A stretch of DNA of 64,000 nucleotides from Paenibacillus sonchi. Lineage in GTDB: Bacteria; Bacillota; Bacilli; Paenibacillales; Paenibacillaceae. The stretch lies in contig NZ_CP068595.1 in assembly GCF_016772475.1 (NCBI RefSeq), positions 3,844,001 through 3,908,000 of the forward strand, written 5' to 3'. This document shows, in pieces, positions 36,199-44,422 of this stretch (within the stretch, counting starts at the first letter, position 1; every line of letters begins with the position of its first letter). The notes beneath the pieces are model-generated. The model was not told the origin of the DNA and did not search any database. It saw nothing but the letters and a program-made list of their open reading frames with translations. The translations under genes and the position numbers were made by a program.

Positions 36199-37525
36199 TT
36201 TGCAGATTAAGGCGAAGCGGGAGGTGTGCTCCTTCGAATTCCATTCGGTTCCGGGAGACAAATCCATCTCCCAGCGGGCCATTGTCCTGAACGCTATCGC
36301 CGAAGGCCAGGGTACGGTGTACAACGTGCTGCGTTCCCGTGACATTGAGAGCTGCATCACGATTCTGCGCCAATTGGGTGTAAGGATTGCATGGAATGGG
36401 GATGATCTGTCCGTACATGGAAAAGGGCTGCGGGGCCTGCAGGCACCGGCTGGCAGGCTTGAGGTCGGGAATACGGCCACTTCGGCCCGTTTAATGTTGT
36501 CTGTACTGGCGGGACAGTCCTTTGCAGCGGAACTGGGCGGGAACGCACTGCTCTCGGCAAGACCCATGGACTGGGTTGTTCAGCCGCTGACGGACATGGG
36601 GGCGGTGATTGAATATCTTGGGGCCAAAGGCTGCCTGCCTTTACGGATTCAGGGAGCGTCCCCGTTGTCCCCCATAGACATGGAAGCCACTGTATTCAGC
36701 GCACAGGAAAAGTCAGCCCTGCTGTTCGCGGGATTATACGCAGAGGGAATCACACGTTACCGGCAACGCTGCCAAAGCCGGGATCATACCGAACGCCTGA
36801 TGCATTATTTCGGCATAGATATTCAATCCGATAACGATGTTACCTTCCTGAAGGGAGGGAATGCCTTCTATGCCAAGGATGTAATGGTTCCGGGTGATAT
36901 GTCCTCGGCGGCTTTTCTGCTGGCTGCATACGCTATTCGGGGAGCGGAGCGCAAGGGCAGCCTGCTGATCAAGCAGGTGGGTGTCAATCCAACCCGGAGC
37001 GGATTTATCCGGCTGCTTGCAGAGATGGGACTTCATTTAACGCTGCAAGCGGAAGCGGAGCTGATCTCCGGGGAACCGGTTGCAGATATCTACTGCACAC
37101 CGGGAACCCGGTTGTCCTCTGTCTTAGCTGAAGGCAACGGGCGCATACAGAGCCTGATTGACGAAGTTCCTTTGCTGGCAGCGGTATCGGCATTTGCGGA
37201 AGGGGACACTGTGATCCGCGATTGCGGGGAATTAAGAGACAAGGATACGAACCGGATTCAGACCACCGCAGGGGTGCTAAAAGCTTTTGGCGTGGAAACC
37301 TCCTGCAGTGAAGACGAGATGGTCATTCATGGCGGCCGGCCTCTATCGCCTGCCACCGTAGACAGCTGTGGTGATCACCGGATCGCCATGACCGCAGCTG
37401 TATTGGCCAGCAGCCTGGATGAGCCTTCGATCATCCGCAACTGCGGCTGTATCAACGTTTCCTATCCGGGCTTCGTAGAGGATCTTTCGCAGTTTGCGCA
37501 TATCGATGTTTTGCCCGCAGAATGA
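36155..37525 (+). CDS. aroA: EPSP synthase (3-phosphoshikimate 1-carboxyvinyltransferase), cluster copy
   Basis: A 456-aa enolpyruvyl transferase. In the shikimate pathway this enzyme adds the enolpyruvyl group of PEP to shikimate 3-phosphate. Conserved blocks are all present: VPGDKSISQRAIVL, GNTATSARLML, SAQEKSALLFAGLYAEG, SRDHTERL, VPGDMSSAAFLLAAYAI, VNPTRSGFI, LIDEVPLLAAVSAFAEG, RDKDTNRI and DHRIAMTAAVLA. Departures from the usual sequence include GDKSISQRA for GDKSISHRA and GNTATSARL for GNSGTTxRL, both near the substrate site. TTG 36155 follows GAGGTGA by six bases inside the FrhB gene. Lying outside any aromatic operon and under LacI control, it may act on a shikimate-like substrate rather than in housekeeping synthesis. 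Confidence 0.88.
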   Translation: MGLVRNRVGLPAKCDLQIKAKREVCSFEFHSVPGDKSISQRAIVLNAIAEGQGTVYNVLRSRDIESCITILRQLGVRIAWNGDDLSVHGKGLRGLQAPAGRLEVGNTATSARLMLSVLAGQSFAAELGGNALLSARPMDWVVQPLTDMGAVIEYLGAKGCLPLRIQGASPLSPIDMEATVFSAQEKSALLFAGLYAEGITRYRQRCQSRDHTERLMHYFGIDIQSDNDVTFLKGGNAFYAKDVMVPGDMSSAAFLLAAYAIRGAERKGSLLIKQVGVNPTRSGFIRLLAEMGLHLTLQAEAELISGEPVADIYCTPGTRLSSVLAEGNGRIQSLIDEVPLLAAVSAFAEGDTVIRDCGELRDKDTNRIQTTAGVLKAFGVETSCSEDEMVIHGGRPLSPATVDSCGDHRIAMTAAVLASSLDEPSIIRNCGCINVSYPGFVEDLSQFAHIDVLPAE

Positions 37526-37550
37526 TGCGGCCTGTTCCGCTTGAAAAGCC

Positions 37551-37583
37551 CCCGGCACTGTAAGATACGGTGCCGGGTTTTTT
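37551..37583 (+). terminator. Rho-independent terminator of the cluster
   Basis: An 8-bp stem CCCGGCAC with GTGCCGGG is followed by six T residues, 26 bases after the aroA stop. Confidence 0.92.
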
Positions 37584-37970
37584 GGAAAGATAAGAATTTA
37601 TATGTTTTGGGGGAACTGACTTCCCCCTTATTTAACTGTAATACAGTGTGGGAGAATATGGATATACCGGGAGCCTCACAGGAATATCCGCGATGCAGGA
37701 GGATAGGGCTCCATCAGCGGACTGAAGCGGACTGAGGGGACCTTATTTTGCCAAAAATCTTACTTTTTCAGCAGTTACGGACTCAGGCGACGTTATAACG
37801 TTCGATGGAGCCTGGAATGAAGGGGAAAGGGATAAATAAAGGCATCTCAGTCCGTTAGTCCTGCGGAATAGCCGAATCTTCTATCCATAACGGCTCTCCT
37901 GTCCGTAACGGCTGCGGATCGATCGCGAAGGAATAGGGCGATCCGTCTTTACCGGCTTCTTCGCAGGTGC

Positions 37971-38160
37971 TAGTTGGAAAAAGGGAACTTATTTTTCCGG
38001 AAGTTAAGAAATCCTGAGAGTTAAGTGGAAAAAGTAAATCTAATTGGGCTACTTTTCTGGTCCAATGGTAAAATAAGCCGAATTAGTGTCCCTTTTTCCA
38101 CTTCATCTGCCCGAGGATAGGGTACTCTGGCAAATTAGTTAACCTTTTTCCACTTAAAAA
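37971..38160. repeat. Intergenic region with inverted copies of an AAGTGGAAAAAG word
   Basis: In the 816-base gap between aroA and the AraC gene, TTGGAAAAAGGGAACTTA (about 37973) and AAGTGGAAAAAGTAAATCTA (about 38019) point one way, and CCCTTTTTCCACTT (about 38090) and ACCTTTTTCCACTTA (about 38142) the other. The arms can pair into a large stem. Upstream (37700-37930) CAGTCCGTTAG- and GGACTGA-type words recur. I see no gene in this gap. Confidence 0.55.
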
Positions 38161-38341
38161 GTTGCCGTAGGATTCACGGGGAGTCGTTCTCCAGGTAACG
38201 CTAGAACCAAAGACAGCTGCGTTGTCCCATGGAGGACGGCACAGCCGTTTTTGTTCGCGCTTGAGGATGAAATCCGGAAGCGGCTGCACGTTCCGTGAAG
38301 AACGGCGCTGCCCTGCGGCAGTGATGCCAGCAGGCCAGCAG

Positions 38342-40659
38342 CTATTCCGCCTGCTCCTTCCCTGGGAGAGCAGCCGGTCTGCTGCCTGCTGCTGCCGGTA
38401 TTGTCCGGGAGTTTGCCCTGTCCGGGCTTTGAAGATCTTATTGAAATAGCTTACATTCGCATACCCGACATCCCGGCAGATCTCCTCGATAGTCAGATCG
38501 AGCTGCAGCAGTTCCATGGCCCGCTTGATCCGCAGCTGGATTAAATAATCGTTAATCGTCATCCCTGTAGACTCCTTGAAGATACGGCTTAGATAGGAGG
38601 AGCTGCGCTGCACGTGTTCAGCAACCGTGTCTACAGAAATATTTTTATTAAAATTGACATCCATATAATCCGTTGCCAGCTGCAGGGTCACATCCGTCAT
38701 CTTCGAACGTTTCTCCTTGTGGTAGGCGATGATTCTGCCGCACATGTCCAGCAGGCACTCTTCCATATCCGGCAGCGTTTCCGCACGCGACAGCACATCT
38801 GCGTAAGCCGGTCTGTCCCCGAAGACGGCGGACATGTCGCCACGGGTCTGGACAAGCGTCTTCATGATCTCCCCGCTCAGCTGAAAAAACAGCTGCTGGA
38901 TATTCGCCTTCCCCAGCTTTCTGTCAATCGCCGTCCGGGTGATTTGCCGGATGGCACCAAAGCATTGCTCCTTGTCTGTCTGCAGCAAGGCCTGGAGCAG
39001 CTTCGTTTCCAGCTCATACGGATAATAATAAGCTTCTTCCTGTGACTTCCAATCGCCCAGGATGCCGTAGGGCAGAATTTCCCCCTTGCCGATGTACATT
39101 TTCAGATGGAGTGCTTCCAGGGTATCTTCGTAGGCTGAGCACACGCTTTGTTCACCACTATAATTCCGGCTGACGGCAATGGTCACGTTCATGCTGTACC
39201 GGGTCAGCAGAAGCTGCTTCAGCCGCTTGGCCTGTTCCAGCGGGAAATCGTCTTCCGCCGGAGGAACGCTCAGCAGGATAACGGTCCTCTTGTCATCCTT
39301 GGCGAAAATTTCGCCGTCGATATCGGCTCCAAGCTCTTCCATAAGCCCGTAACGGAACAGATAGAACTGGATACCGTCAGGCCCTTTTACCGGATAAGGC
39401 TCTTCCAGCTCAAGGGTCAGCACGGCAAACCGGGTGAAATCCAGACGGAGCCCCAGCAGCTCCGCTGCCTGATCCGTGCTGTCTCCCTGAATGAGGCCGT
39501 TCAAATATTTCTCCTTGATCGCTGTATGGTTATCGGTCAGAAGGGAATCCACCTTCCGCTTCTCCGTCATCAGGGTTTCCCAGTTGCGGACCAGCTGATC
39601 ATAGATATGACGGATAAAGCCCGCTTCGTCGCCGGCGGGAAGGGGGCCGCCTGATCCGCCCCGATGGCCGGCCTCGGAACCGCCGATATAGGAGATCACG
39701 CTCTGCAGCGGGCGGTACAATCTTCTGGACAAATAAAAAGAAATCGCAAATGCCACCGTCAGGTAGGTAGCCGCAACAGTGACGACAATGAACTTGATCC
39801 GGTCCATCCCTTGCAGAAGGCTGGAGCGTTTGGTGATATCAACGAATCTCCAGCCTGTCAGTTCCGAGGTGGTGTAAGAGACGATCCGGTCGGAATCATC
39901 CATATAGTAGCCGCTTCCGCCGGTCAGGCGGGCAGGGTCCAGCTGCGCCAGCAGGGAATCCCCGTCAGCAGAATCGGAATAGAGCAGCTCAGAATGGGGC
40001 CCTAATACAAGAGTGGCTCCTTTTTTATTATGGTAATGGCTCAAATAGTCATCGAACAGCAGCTGCAGCTTCAGATTCATCACGATGGCGCCGTTCACCT
40101 GACCGATTAACGGCATCTTTTGCAGCAGGCTGGCGGCAGGCTGATCCGGCTCGAAGCCGTCCATCCGTCCGGTTAACCAGAGCGTGCGGTTGTCGGACTG
40201 CTGCTTCCAGACTTCCAGCCAGGAGCGGTCGGCAAAAGTGGAGATAGGAGAGGTCCGGATTTCGGGACGCGATGTCAGGACAAGCTCCAAAGGAGCGTAA
40301 TACAAATAGATGGAATCAATGTAGGGACTGATTTTTTTCTGCGCCTCCACAAAATTGGATAAATCAATCATGGAGCTTACACTCAGCTTGCGGCTGCCAT
40401 TAGTATGGTACAGATACGACTGGGTTGTGATCATGCCGGAGGCGGCATATTTGATCGCGGTCAGCTCTTTGTGAATAAGCTCCTGCTGCTGGGTCAGGAT
40501 CGATTCATTGTATGCGATGGCATTCTGGATGCTGTTGTCCGCCGAAATGGAATAAGTGACCGTGGAGATGAGAATGACGGTGATCACGGCAATTGCGGTC
40601 AAGGAAAGAAGCAGCTTGACGAACATCGTGTTATGTTTGATCGAGCGGTATCCCGGCAA
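38342..40659 (-). CDS. Membrane-bound AraC-type regulator with extracellular sensor
   Basis: A one-component regulator of about 772 aa. TM1 is FVKLLLSLTAIAVITVILIS, followed by a dCache-like sensor of about 240 residues, TM2 (FIVVTVAATYLTVAFAISFYL), a cytoplasmic linker, and an AraC double helix-turn-helix (NKNISVDTVAEHVQRSSSYLSRIFKE, LTIEEICRDVGYANVSYFNKIFKARTG). TTG 40659 is chosen as start because GGAGT lies seven bases upstream. The open frame as read continues to 38083, adding about 90 unrelated residues. One extra base in the 38358-38362 T/C run brings TAG at 38342-38344 into frame right after the domain, so I end the gene there. It is divergent from, and likely controls, the Lpl-type importer. 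Confidence 0.9.
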
Positions 40660-40682
40660 TGCACTCACTCCACTTCTTAAGA

Positions 40683-40696
40683 TGATTACGCTTTCA
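40683..40696 (-). promoter_or_regulatory. Candidate CcpA cre site upstream of the AraC regulator
   Basis: On the minus strand this reads TGAAAGCGTAATCA, one mismatch from the cre consensus TGWAANCGNTNWCA. It lies 24 bases before the TTG start, just upstream of the ribosome binding site, so CcpA bound there would block transcription. Confidence 0.5.
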
Positions 40697-40888
40697 AATT
40701 CAAGCGGCAAAAACAAAACATCAATATGGGGATTATATCACAGAAGTGTCCTCCGGGAAGGGGAAGCCGGAAAAACATTAAAAAAACAGAAAAACATAAT
40801 GCGGTTTCAGCCGCAGAAGTGGCCAAAAACATAAAAAGAATCGAAACAGAGGATTGTGTACTTTGGCGGAGAAGCTTATCGTAAATGT

Positions 40889-40902
40889 TGTAACCGCTAC
40901 CA
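40889..40902 (+). promoter_or_regulatory. Candidate CcpA cre site upstream of the importer
   Basis: TGTAACCGCTACCA fits the cre consensus except for one W position. It lies 74 bases before the binding-protein start. With the divergent site it suggests glucose repression of this polysaccharide-use locus. The remaining sequence between the two divergent genes has no gene. Confidence 0.5.
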
Positions 40903-40975
40903 TCACCCGGACCAAAGCCGGGCGGAAGTGAACATGGCGGTGAACATACTTGTTTTAATAGGGGGACTACCAGTG

Positions 40976-42541
40976 ATGAAACTCAAGAAAGTCAGCAAAA
41001 CCCTTCTACCCGCAATGTTGACAGCGGGCCTGCTGGCCGGCTGCGGCGGCAACGGCGGGAACAATGCGGCGGCACCGGATGCCAGTGCAGGCGCAAATGC
41101 CGGAACAAAAGCAGAAGCTCCGGTGGAAATTACCTGGGGCATCCATCTCCAGGCTCCGGGGGTTGTAGAAAACTCCCAAGTCCAGAAGTGGCTGGAAGAG
41201 AAGTTCAATGTAAAGATCAAGCCGGTAAAGGTAACTGATGCCAGTATTGCCTCCGGTGAAGTTCCCGATATCTTCATGCTTGGCGATCCCGCCAATGTGA
41301 CGGCATATCAGAACCAGGGCGTCCTGATGAACCTGGACCAGAACATGCTGAAGGAAAAGATGCCGGAATATTACGCGGATATTGAAAAAAACAATGCGCT
41401 GTTCCAAACGGTGACTATTGACGATAAGCTATGGGCCATCCCCATGTTCATCGATTTGAAGCCATATGATTTGGGGATGCTCTGGCGCAAGGATTGGCTG
41501 GATAAGGTAGGCATAACGAAGGCTCCCGAGACGCTGGATGAGTTCGAGAAGGCCATCTATGCCTTTGCACAGAAGGATCCGGACGGAAATGGCCAAAAAG
41601 ATACGTACGGCTTGACAGGTACGGCAACCTCCACCTGGTCATCCGGCTTCTACTCCATCTTCGGTGCGTTCGGTGTAGAGCCGACGATGTGGCATGAGAA
41701 GAACGGGGAGATCATGAACGGCTCTGTCATGCCGGAGACGAAGGAAGCCCTGGCTAAGCTGCGGCAGTGGTTCGCTGACGGGGTTATTGACCCTGAATTT
41801 ATCACCGATACCCAGGATTCCTACCGCAAAAAACTCTACAATAACCGGATCGGTGTGATCGAGGAGCAGATTGCTAAGGGTGCGCTCCCGGATGCAGCGA
41901 CCGTGACGGAAATGAAGTCCCTGAATCCGAGTGCGGAGCTGGTGTTCACCAAGAATCCGAAGGGTCCCGGCGGCGACGGCTCGTGGGATTGGGGAGTGAA
42001 GAGCAACTTTATCGTGATCAGCAACAAAGTGAAGGACCAGCCGGAGAAGCTCAACAAACTGTTCGAGATTCTGAGGGCAGAGAGCACTGACGAAGAAACC
42101 ATCAATATGACCAGCCTCGGGGTGAAGGGAACCCATTGGGACTTTACGGAGAGCGGGGCGACTTCAGGAGCCACCCAGTTTAAGGCCGGCTTCGAGAAGG
42201 CAGAGGAACGCGACCAGGCCGGCATCCGGCTCTTCTCGCTCGGCAACATCACGACGCAGGCATACCGCGAGAAGTATTCCAATCCGGCTCTGAATGAAGC
42301 GATCAAAACCTATTCCTCCGCTCCCAGACAGACGGATGCGCTGTTGTTCTCGGCGCTGCCTTCCGACGGGAAATACAAAAACGACTTGACTTCACTGATG
42401 CAGAAATATTTCGCCCAGATCATCAGCGGTGAAATTCCGCTCGAAGATTTTGATAAGTTCGTTGCGGAATGGAAATCCAGAGGCGGCGATGAATTGACCA
42501 AAGAAGCCAACGAGATGTACCAGGCTCAATTCAAAAAATAA
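40976..42541 (+). CDS. Lpl-type ABC importer substrate-binding lipoprotein
   Basis: A 521-aa extracytoplasmic binding protein. The lipobox is LLAGC at the end of a short signal peptide (MKLKKVSKTLLPAMLTAG), followed by an Asn/Ala/Gly linker. The mature region has the large family-1/LplA pattern (IPDIFMLGDPANVTAYQNQGV, LWAIPMFIDLKPYDLGMLWRKDWLDKVG, DPDGNGQKDTYGLTGTA with a calcium-loop-like DPDGNGQKD). ATG 40976 is chosen over 40856 because it starts the signal peptide and AGGGGG lies ten bases upstream. It should bind oligosaccharides released by the downstream beta-helix enzyme. Confidence 0.93.
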   Translation: MKLKKVSKTLLPAMLTAGLLAGCGGNGGNNAAAPDASAGANAGTKAEAPVEITWGIHLQAPGVVENSQVQKWLEEKFNVKIKPVKVTDASIASGEVPDIFMLGDPANVTAYQNQGVLMNLDQNMLKEKMPEYYADIEKNNALFQTVTIDDKLWAIPMFIDLKPYDLGMLWRKDWLDKVGITKAPETLDEFEKAIYAFAQKDPDGNGQKDTYGLTGTATSTWSSGFYSIFGAFGVEPTMWHEKNGEIMNGSVMPETKEALAKLRQWFADGVIDPEFITDTQDSYRKKLYNNRIGVIEEQIAKGALPDAATVTEMKSLNPSAELVFTKNPKGPGGDGSWDWGVKSNFIVISNKVKDQPEKLNKLFEILRAESTDEETINMTSLGVKGTHWDFTESGATSGATQFKAGFEKAEERDQAGIRLFSLGNITTQAYREKYSNPALNEAIKTYSSAPRQTDALLFSALPSDGKYKNDLTSLMQKYFAQIISGEIPLEDFDKFVAEWKSRGGDELTKEANEMYQAQFKK

Positions 42542-42564
42542 ATAGGGTTTCAGGGGAGTGTAAG

Positions 42565-43464
42565 ATGAAAACCATACGAAAGCATGGAGAATTATTGGCG
42601 CTGTTTCTGTTTGCCTTTGCGTTTTTCATTGTTTTTAAATATGGTCCGCTGTATGGCGTGGTCATTGCATTTAAGGATTTCAAGGTCGTGGATGGAATAT
42701 GGGGGAGTCCGTGGGTAGGATTTCAGCATTTCCAGGAACTGTTTCAGAGCAGCGACTTTTACCGTCTTCTTAAAAACACCCTGCTTTTGAACTTTTATCA
42801 GCTGGTCTTTGCATTCCCGGCTCCGATTATTCTGGCGATTCTGCTGAACGAGGTCCGCTCCCGGTATTTCCAGAGATTCATTCAGACGACGATGTATCTG
42901 CCCCATTTCGTCTCCTGGGTAATCATGTCGGGTCTGCTCATCTATTTTCTGTCGCCGACTACAGGGATTATGGCTGACATCATGGGCTGGTTCGGAAAGG
43001 AGCCTATCTTCTTCATGGGCAAAAAGGAATATTTCCGGTCCATCGTCGTAGGCTCCTCCATACTAAAAGACTTGGGCTGGGGTTCCATCATCTATTTCGC
43101 CGCTTTGTCGGGGATTAACCCGGAAATTCAGGAATCGGCCATCATCGACGGGGCGAACCGCTGGCAGCGGATCATCCGGATCAATGTCCCGTCGATCATG
43201 CCTACCGTATCGATAATGTTCATCCTCAGCCTCGGCGGTTTCTTAAGTGCAAATTTTGAACAAATCATCAATCTGCTTAACCCGGTCACCTTTGAAACGG
43301 GCGACGTCATTGATACTTACGTCTACCGGGTCGGCCTGCAGCAATTCCAGTACAGCTACACAGCAGCTATCGGCTTGTTCAAGTCGCTTGTGGGACTTGT
43401 GCTCATTCTGGGTGCCAATCTGACCGTGAAGAAGCTGAGCAAAGGGGAAAACGGATTATGGTAG
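42565..43464 (+). CDS. Lpl-type ABC permease, LplB-like
   Basis: A 299-aa six-helix permease opening with the signature FKYGPLYGVVIAFKDFKVVDGIWGS split by the first helices. The coupling loop is EIQESAIIDGANRWQRIIRINVPSIMP and the C terminus TVKKLSKGENGLW is typical of LplB. It starts 24 bases after the binding-protein stop with GGGGAG upstream. Confidence 0.94.
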   Translation: MKTIRKHGELLALFLFAFAFFIVFKYGPLYGVVIAFKDFKVVDGIWGSPWVGFQHFQELFQSSDFYRLLKNTLLLNFYQLVFAFPAPIILAILLNEVRSRYFQRFIQTTMYLPHFVSWVIMSGLLIYFLSPTTGIMADIMGWFGKEPIFFMGKKEYFRSIVVGSSILKDLGWGSIIYFAALSGINPEIQESAIIDGANRWQRIIRINVPSIMPTVSIMFILSLGGFLSANFEQIINLLNPVTFETGDVIDTYVYRVGLQQFQYSYTAAIGLFKSLVGLVLILGANLTVKKLSKGENGLW

Positions 43465-43483
43465 GAGCAGGAGGAAGTCAGTC

Positions 43484-44353
43484 ATGAAGACGAGAAAATG
43501 GCAGGATCTTATTACACCCGCTATCATCTATTTGGTGTTATCATTGCTCGCGCTGATCGTCGTATACCCATTCATTCATGTTACGGCGGTTTCCTTCAGC
43601 GGACGCGGGGAAGCGCTCCGGAGCGGATTTCACTTTTTTCCGCGGGACTTCGAATGGAGGGCATACCGGGAGCTGCTGGAATATCCGTTCATTTGGTCGG
43701 GTTATGCCAATACCGTGTTCCGCATGGTAGTGGGAACGCTCTTGACGCTGCTGGTCACCGTCTGCGCCGCCTATCCGCTGTCACGCCCGGATTTTCCTAT
43801 GAAGCGTGTCCTGATCATGCTGATACTGTTCACTATGATCTTTGAGGGGGGCATCGTCCCGAACTATCTGCTCATCAAAGAACTGCATTTGCTGAATTCG
43901 CGGTGGGTTTATGTACTGCCTACGGCAGCTAATGCCTTCCAGGTTCTGGTGATGCTCTCATTCTTCCGGTCCATACCGGATGCGCTGATCGAAGCGGCCC
44001 GCATCGACGGAGCCAGGGACATGCGGATCCTGTTCCGCATTGTGCTGCCGCTCTCCATCCCGTCCCTGGTGACGATTGGGCTCTGGTCGCTCGTTCACCA
44101 CATCAATGCGTTTATGGATAATCTGCTGTATGTCACCGATCAGTCGAAGTACGTGCTGCAGCAAGTCGTCCGGCAGATTCTCATTGAGAATAAGCTGGAC
44201 CCGTTCACTACAGCTACGAATCTGACACCTCCCGCACCGGAGAGTCTGAAGATGGCATCAGTGATCGTATGCTCCTTGCCGGTGCTTGTTCTCTACCCGT
44301 TCTTGCTTAAATACTTTGAGAAAGGAACGATGATTGGTTCAGTGAAAGGGTAA
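43484..44353 (+). CDS. Lpl-type ABC permease, LplC-like
   Basis: A 289-aa permease pairing with the LplB-like protein. It carries VTAVSFSGRGEALRSG, GGIVPNYLLIKELHLLNSRW, the coupling loop ALIEAARIDGARDMRILFRIVLPLSIP, and the terminal KYFEKGTMIGSVKG. AGGAGG lies shortly before the ATG. As with the other importers here, the ATPase must come from elsewhere. Confidence 0.94.
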   Translation: MKTRKWQDLITPAIIYLVLSLLALIVVYPFIHVTAVSFSGRGEALRSGFHFFPRDFEWRAYRELLEYPFIWSGYANTVFRMVVGTLLTLLVTVCAAYPLSRPDFPMKRVLIMLILFTMIFEGGIVPNYLLIKELHLLNSRWVYVLPTAANAFQVLVMLSFFRSIPDALIEAARIDGARDMRILFRIVLPLSIPSLVTIGLWSLVHHINAFMDNLLYVTDQSKYVLQQVVRQILIENKLDPFTTATNLTPPAPESLKMASVIVCSLPVLVLYPFLLKYFEKGTMIGSVKG

Positions 44354-44364
44354 GCTCCGCTTCG

Positions 44365-44386
44365 AGGGAACCTCACGGTTCCCTTT
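44365..44386 (+). terminator. Intra-operon attenuating hairpin
   Basis: An 8-bp stem AGGGAACC with GGTTCCCT is followed by only two or three T residues. It would allow partial read-through into the glycosidase gene, setting its level below the importer. Confidence 0.6.
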
Positions 44387-44422
44387 CAGATACTCCAATC
44401 GATAAGGAGGTATGTAAATAAA

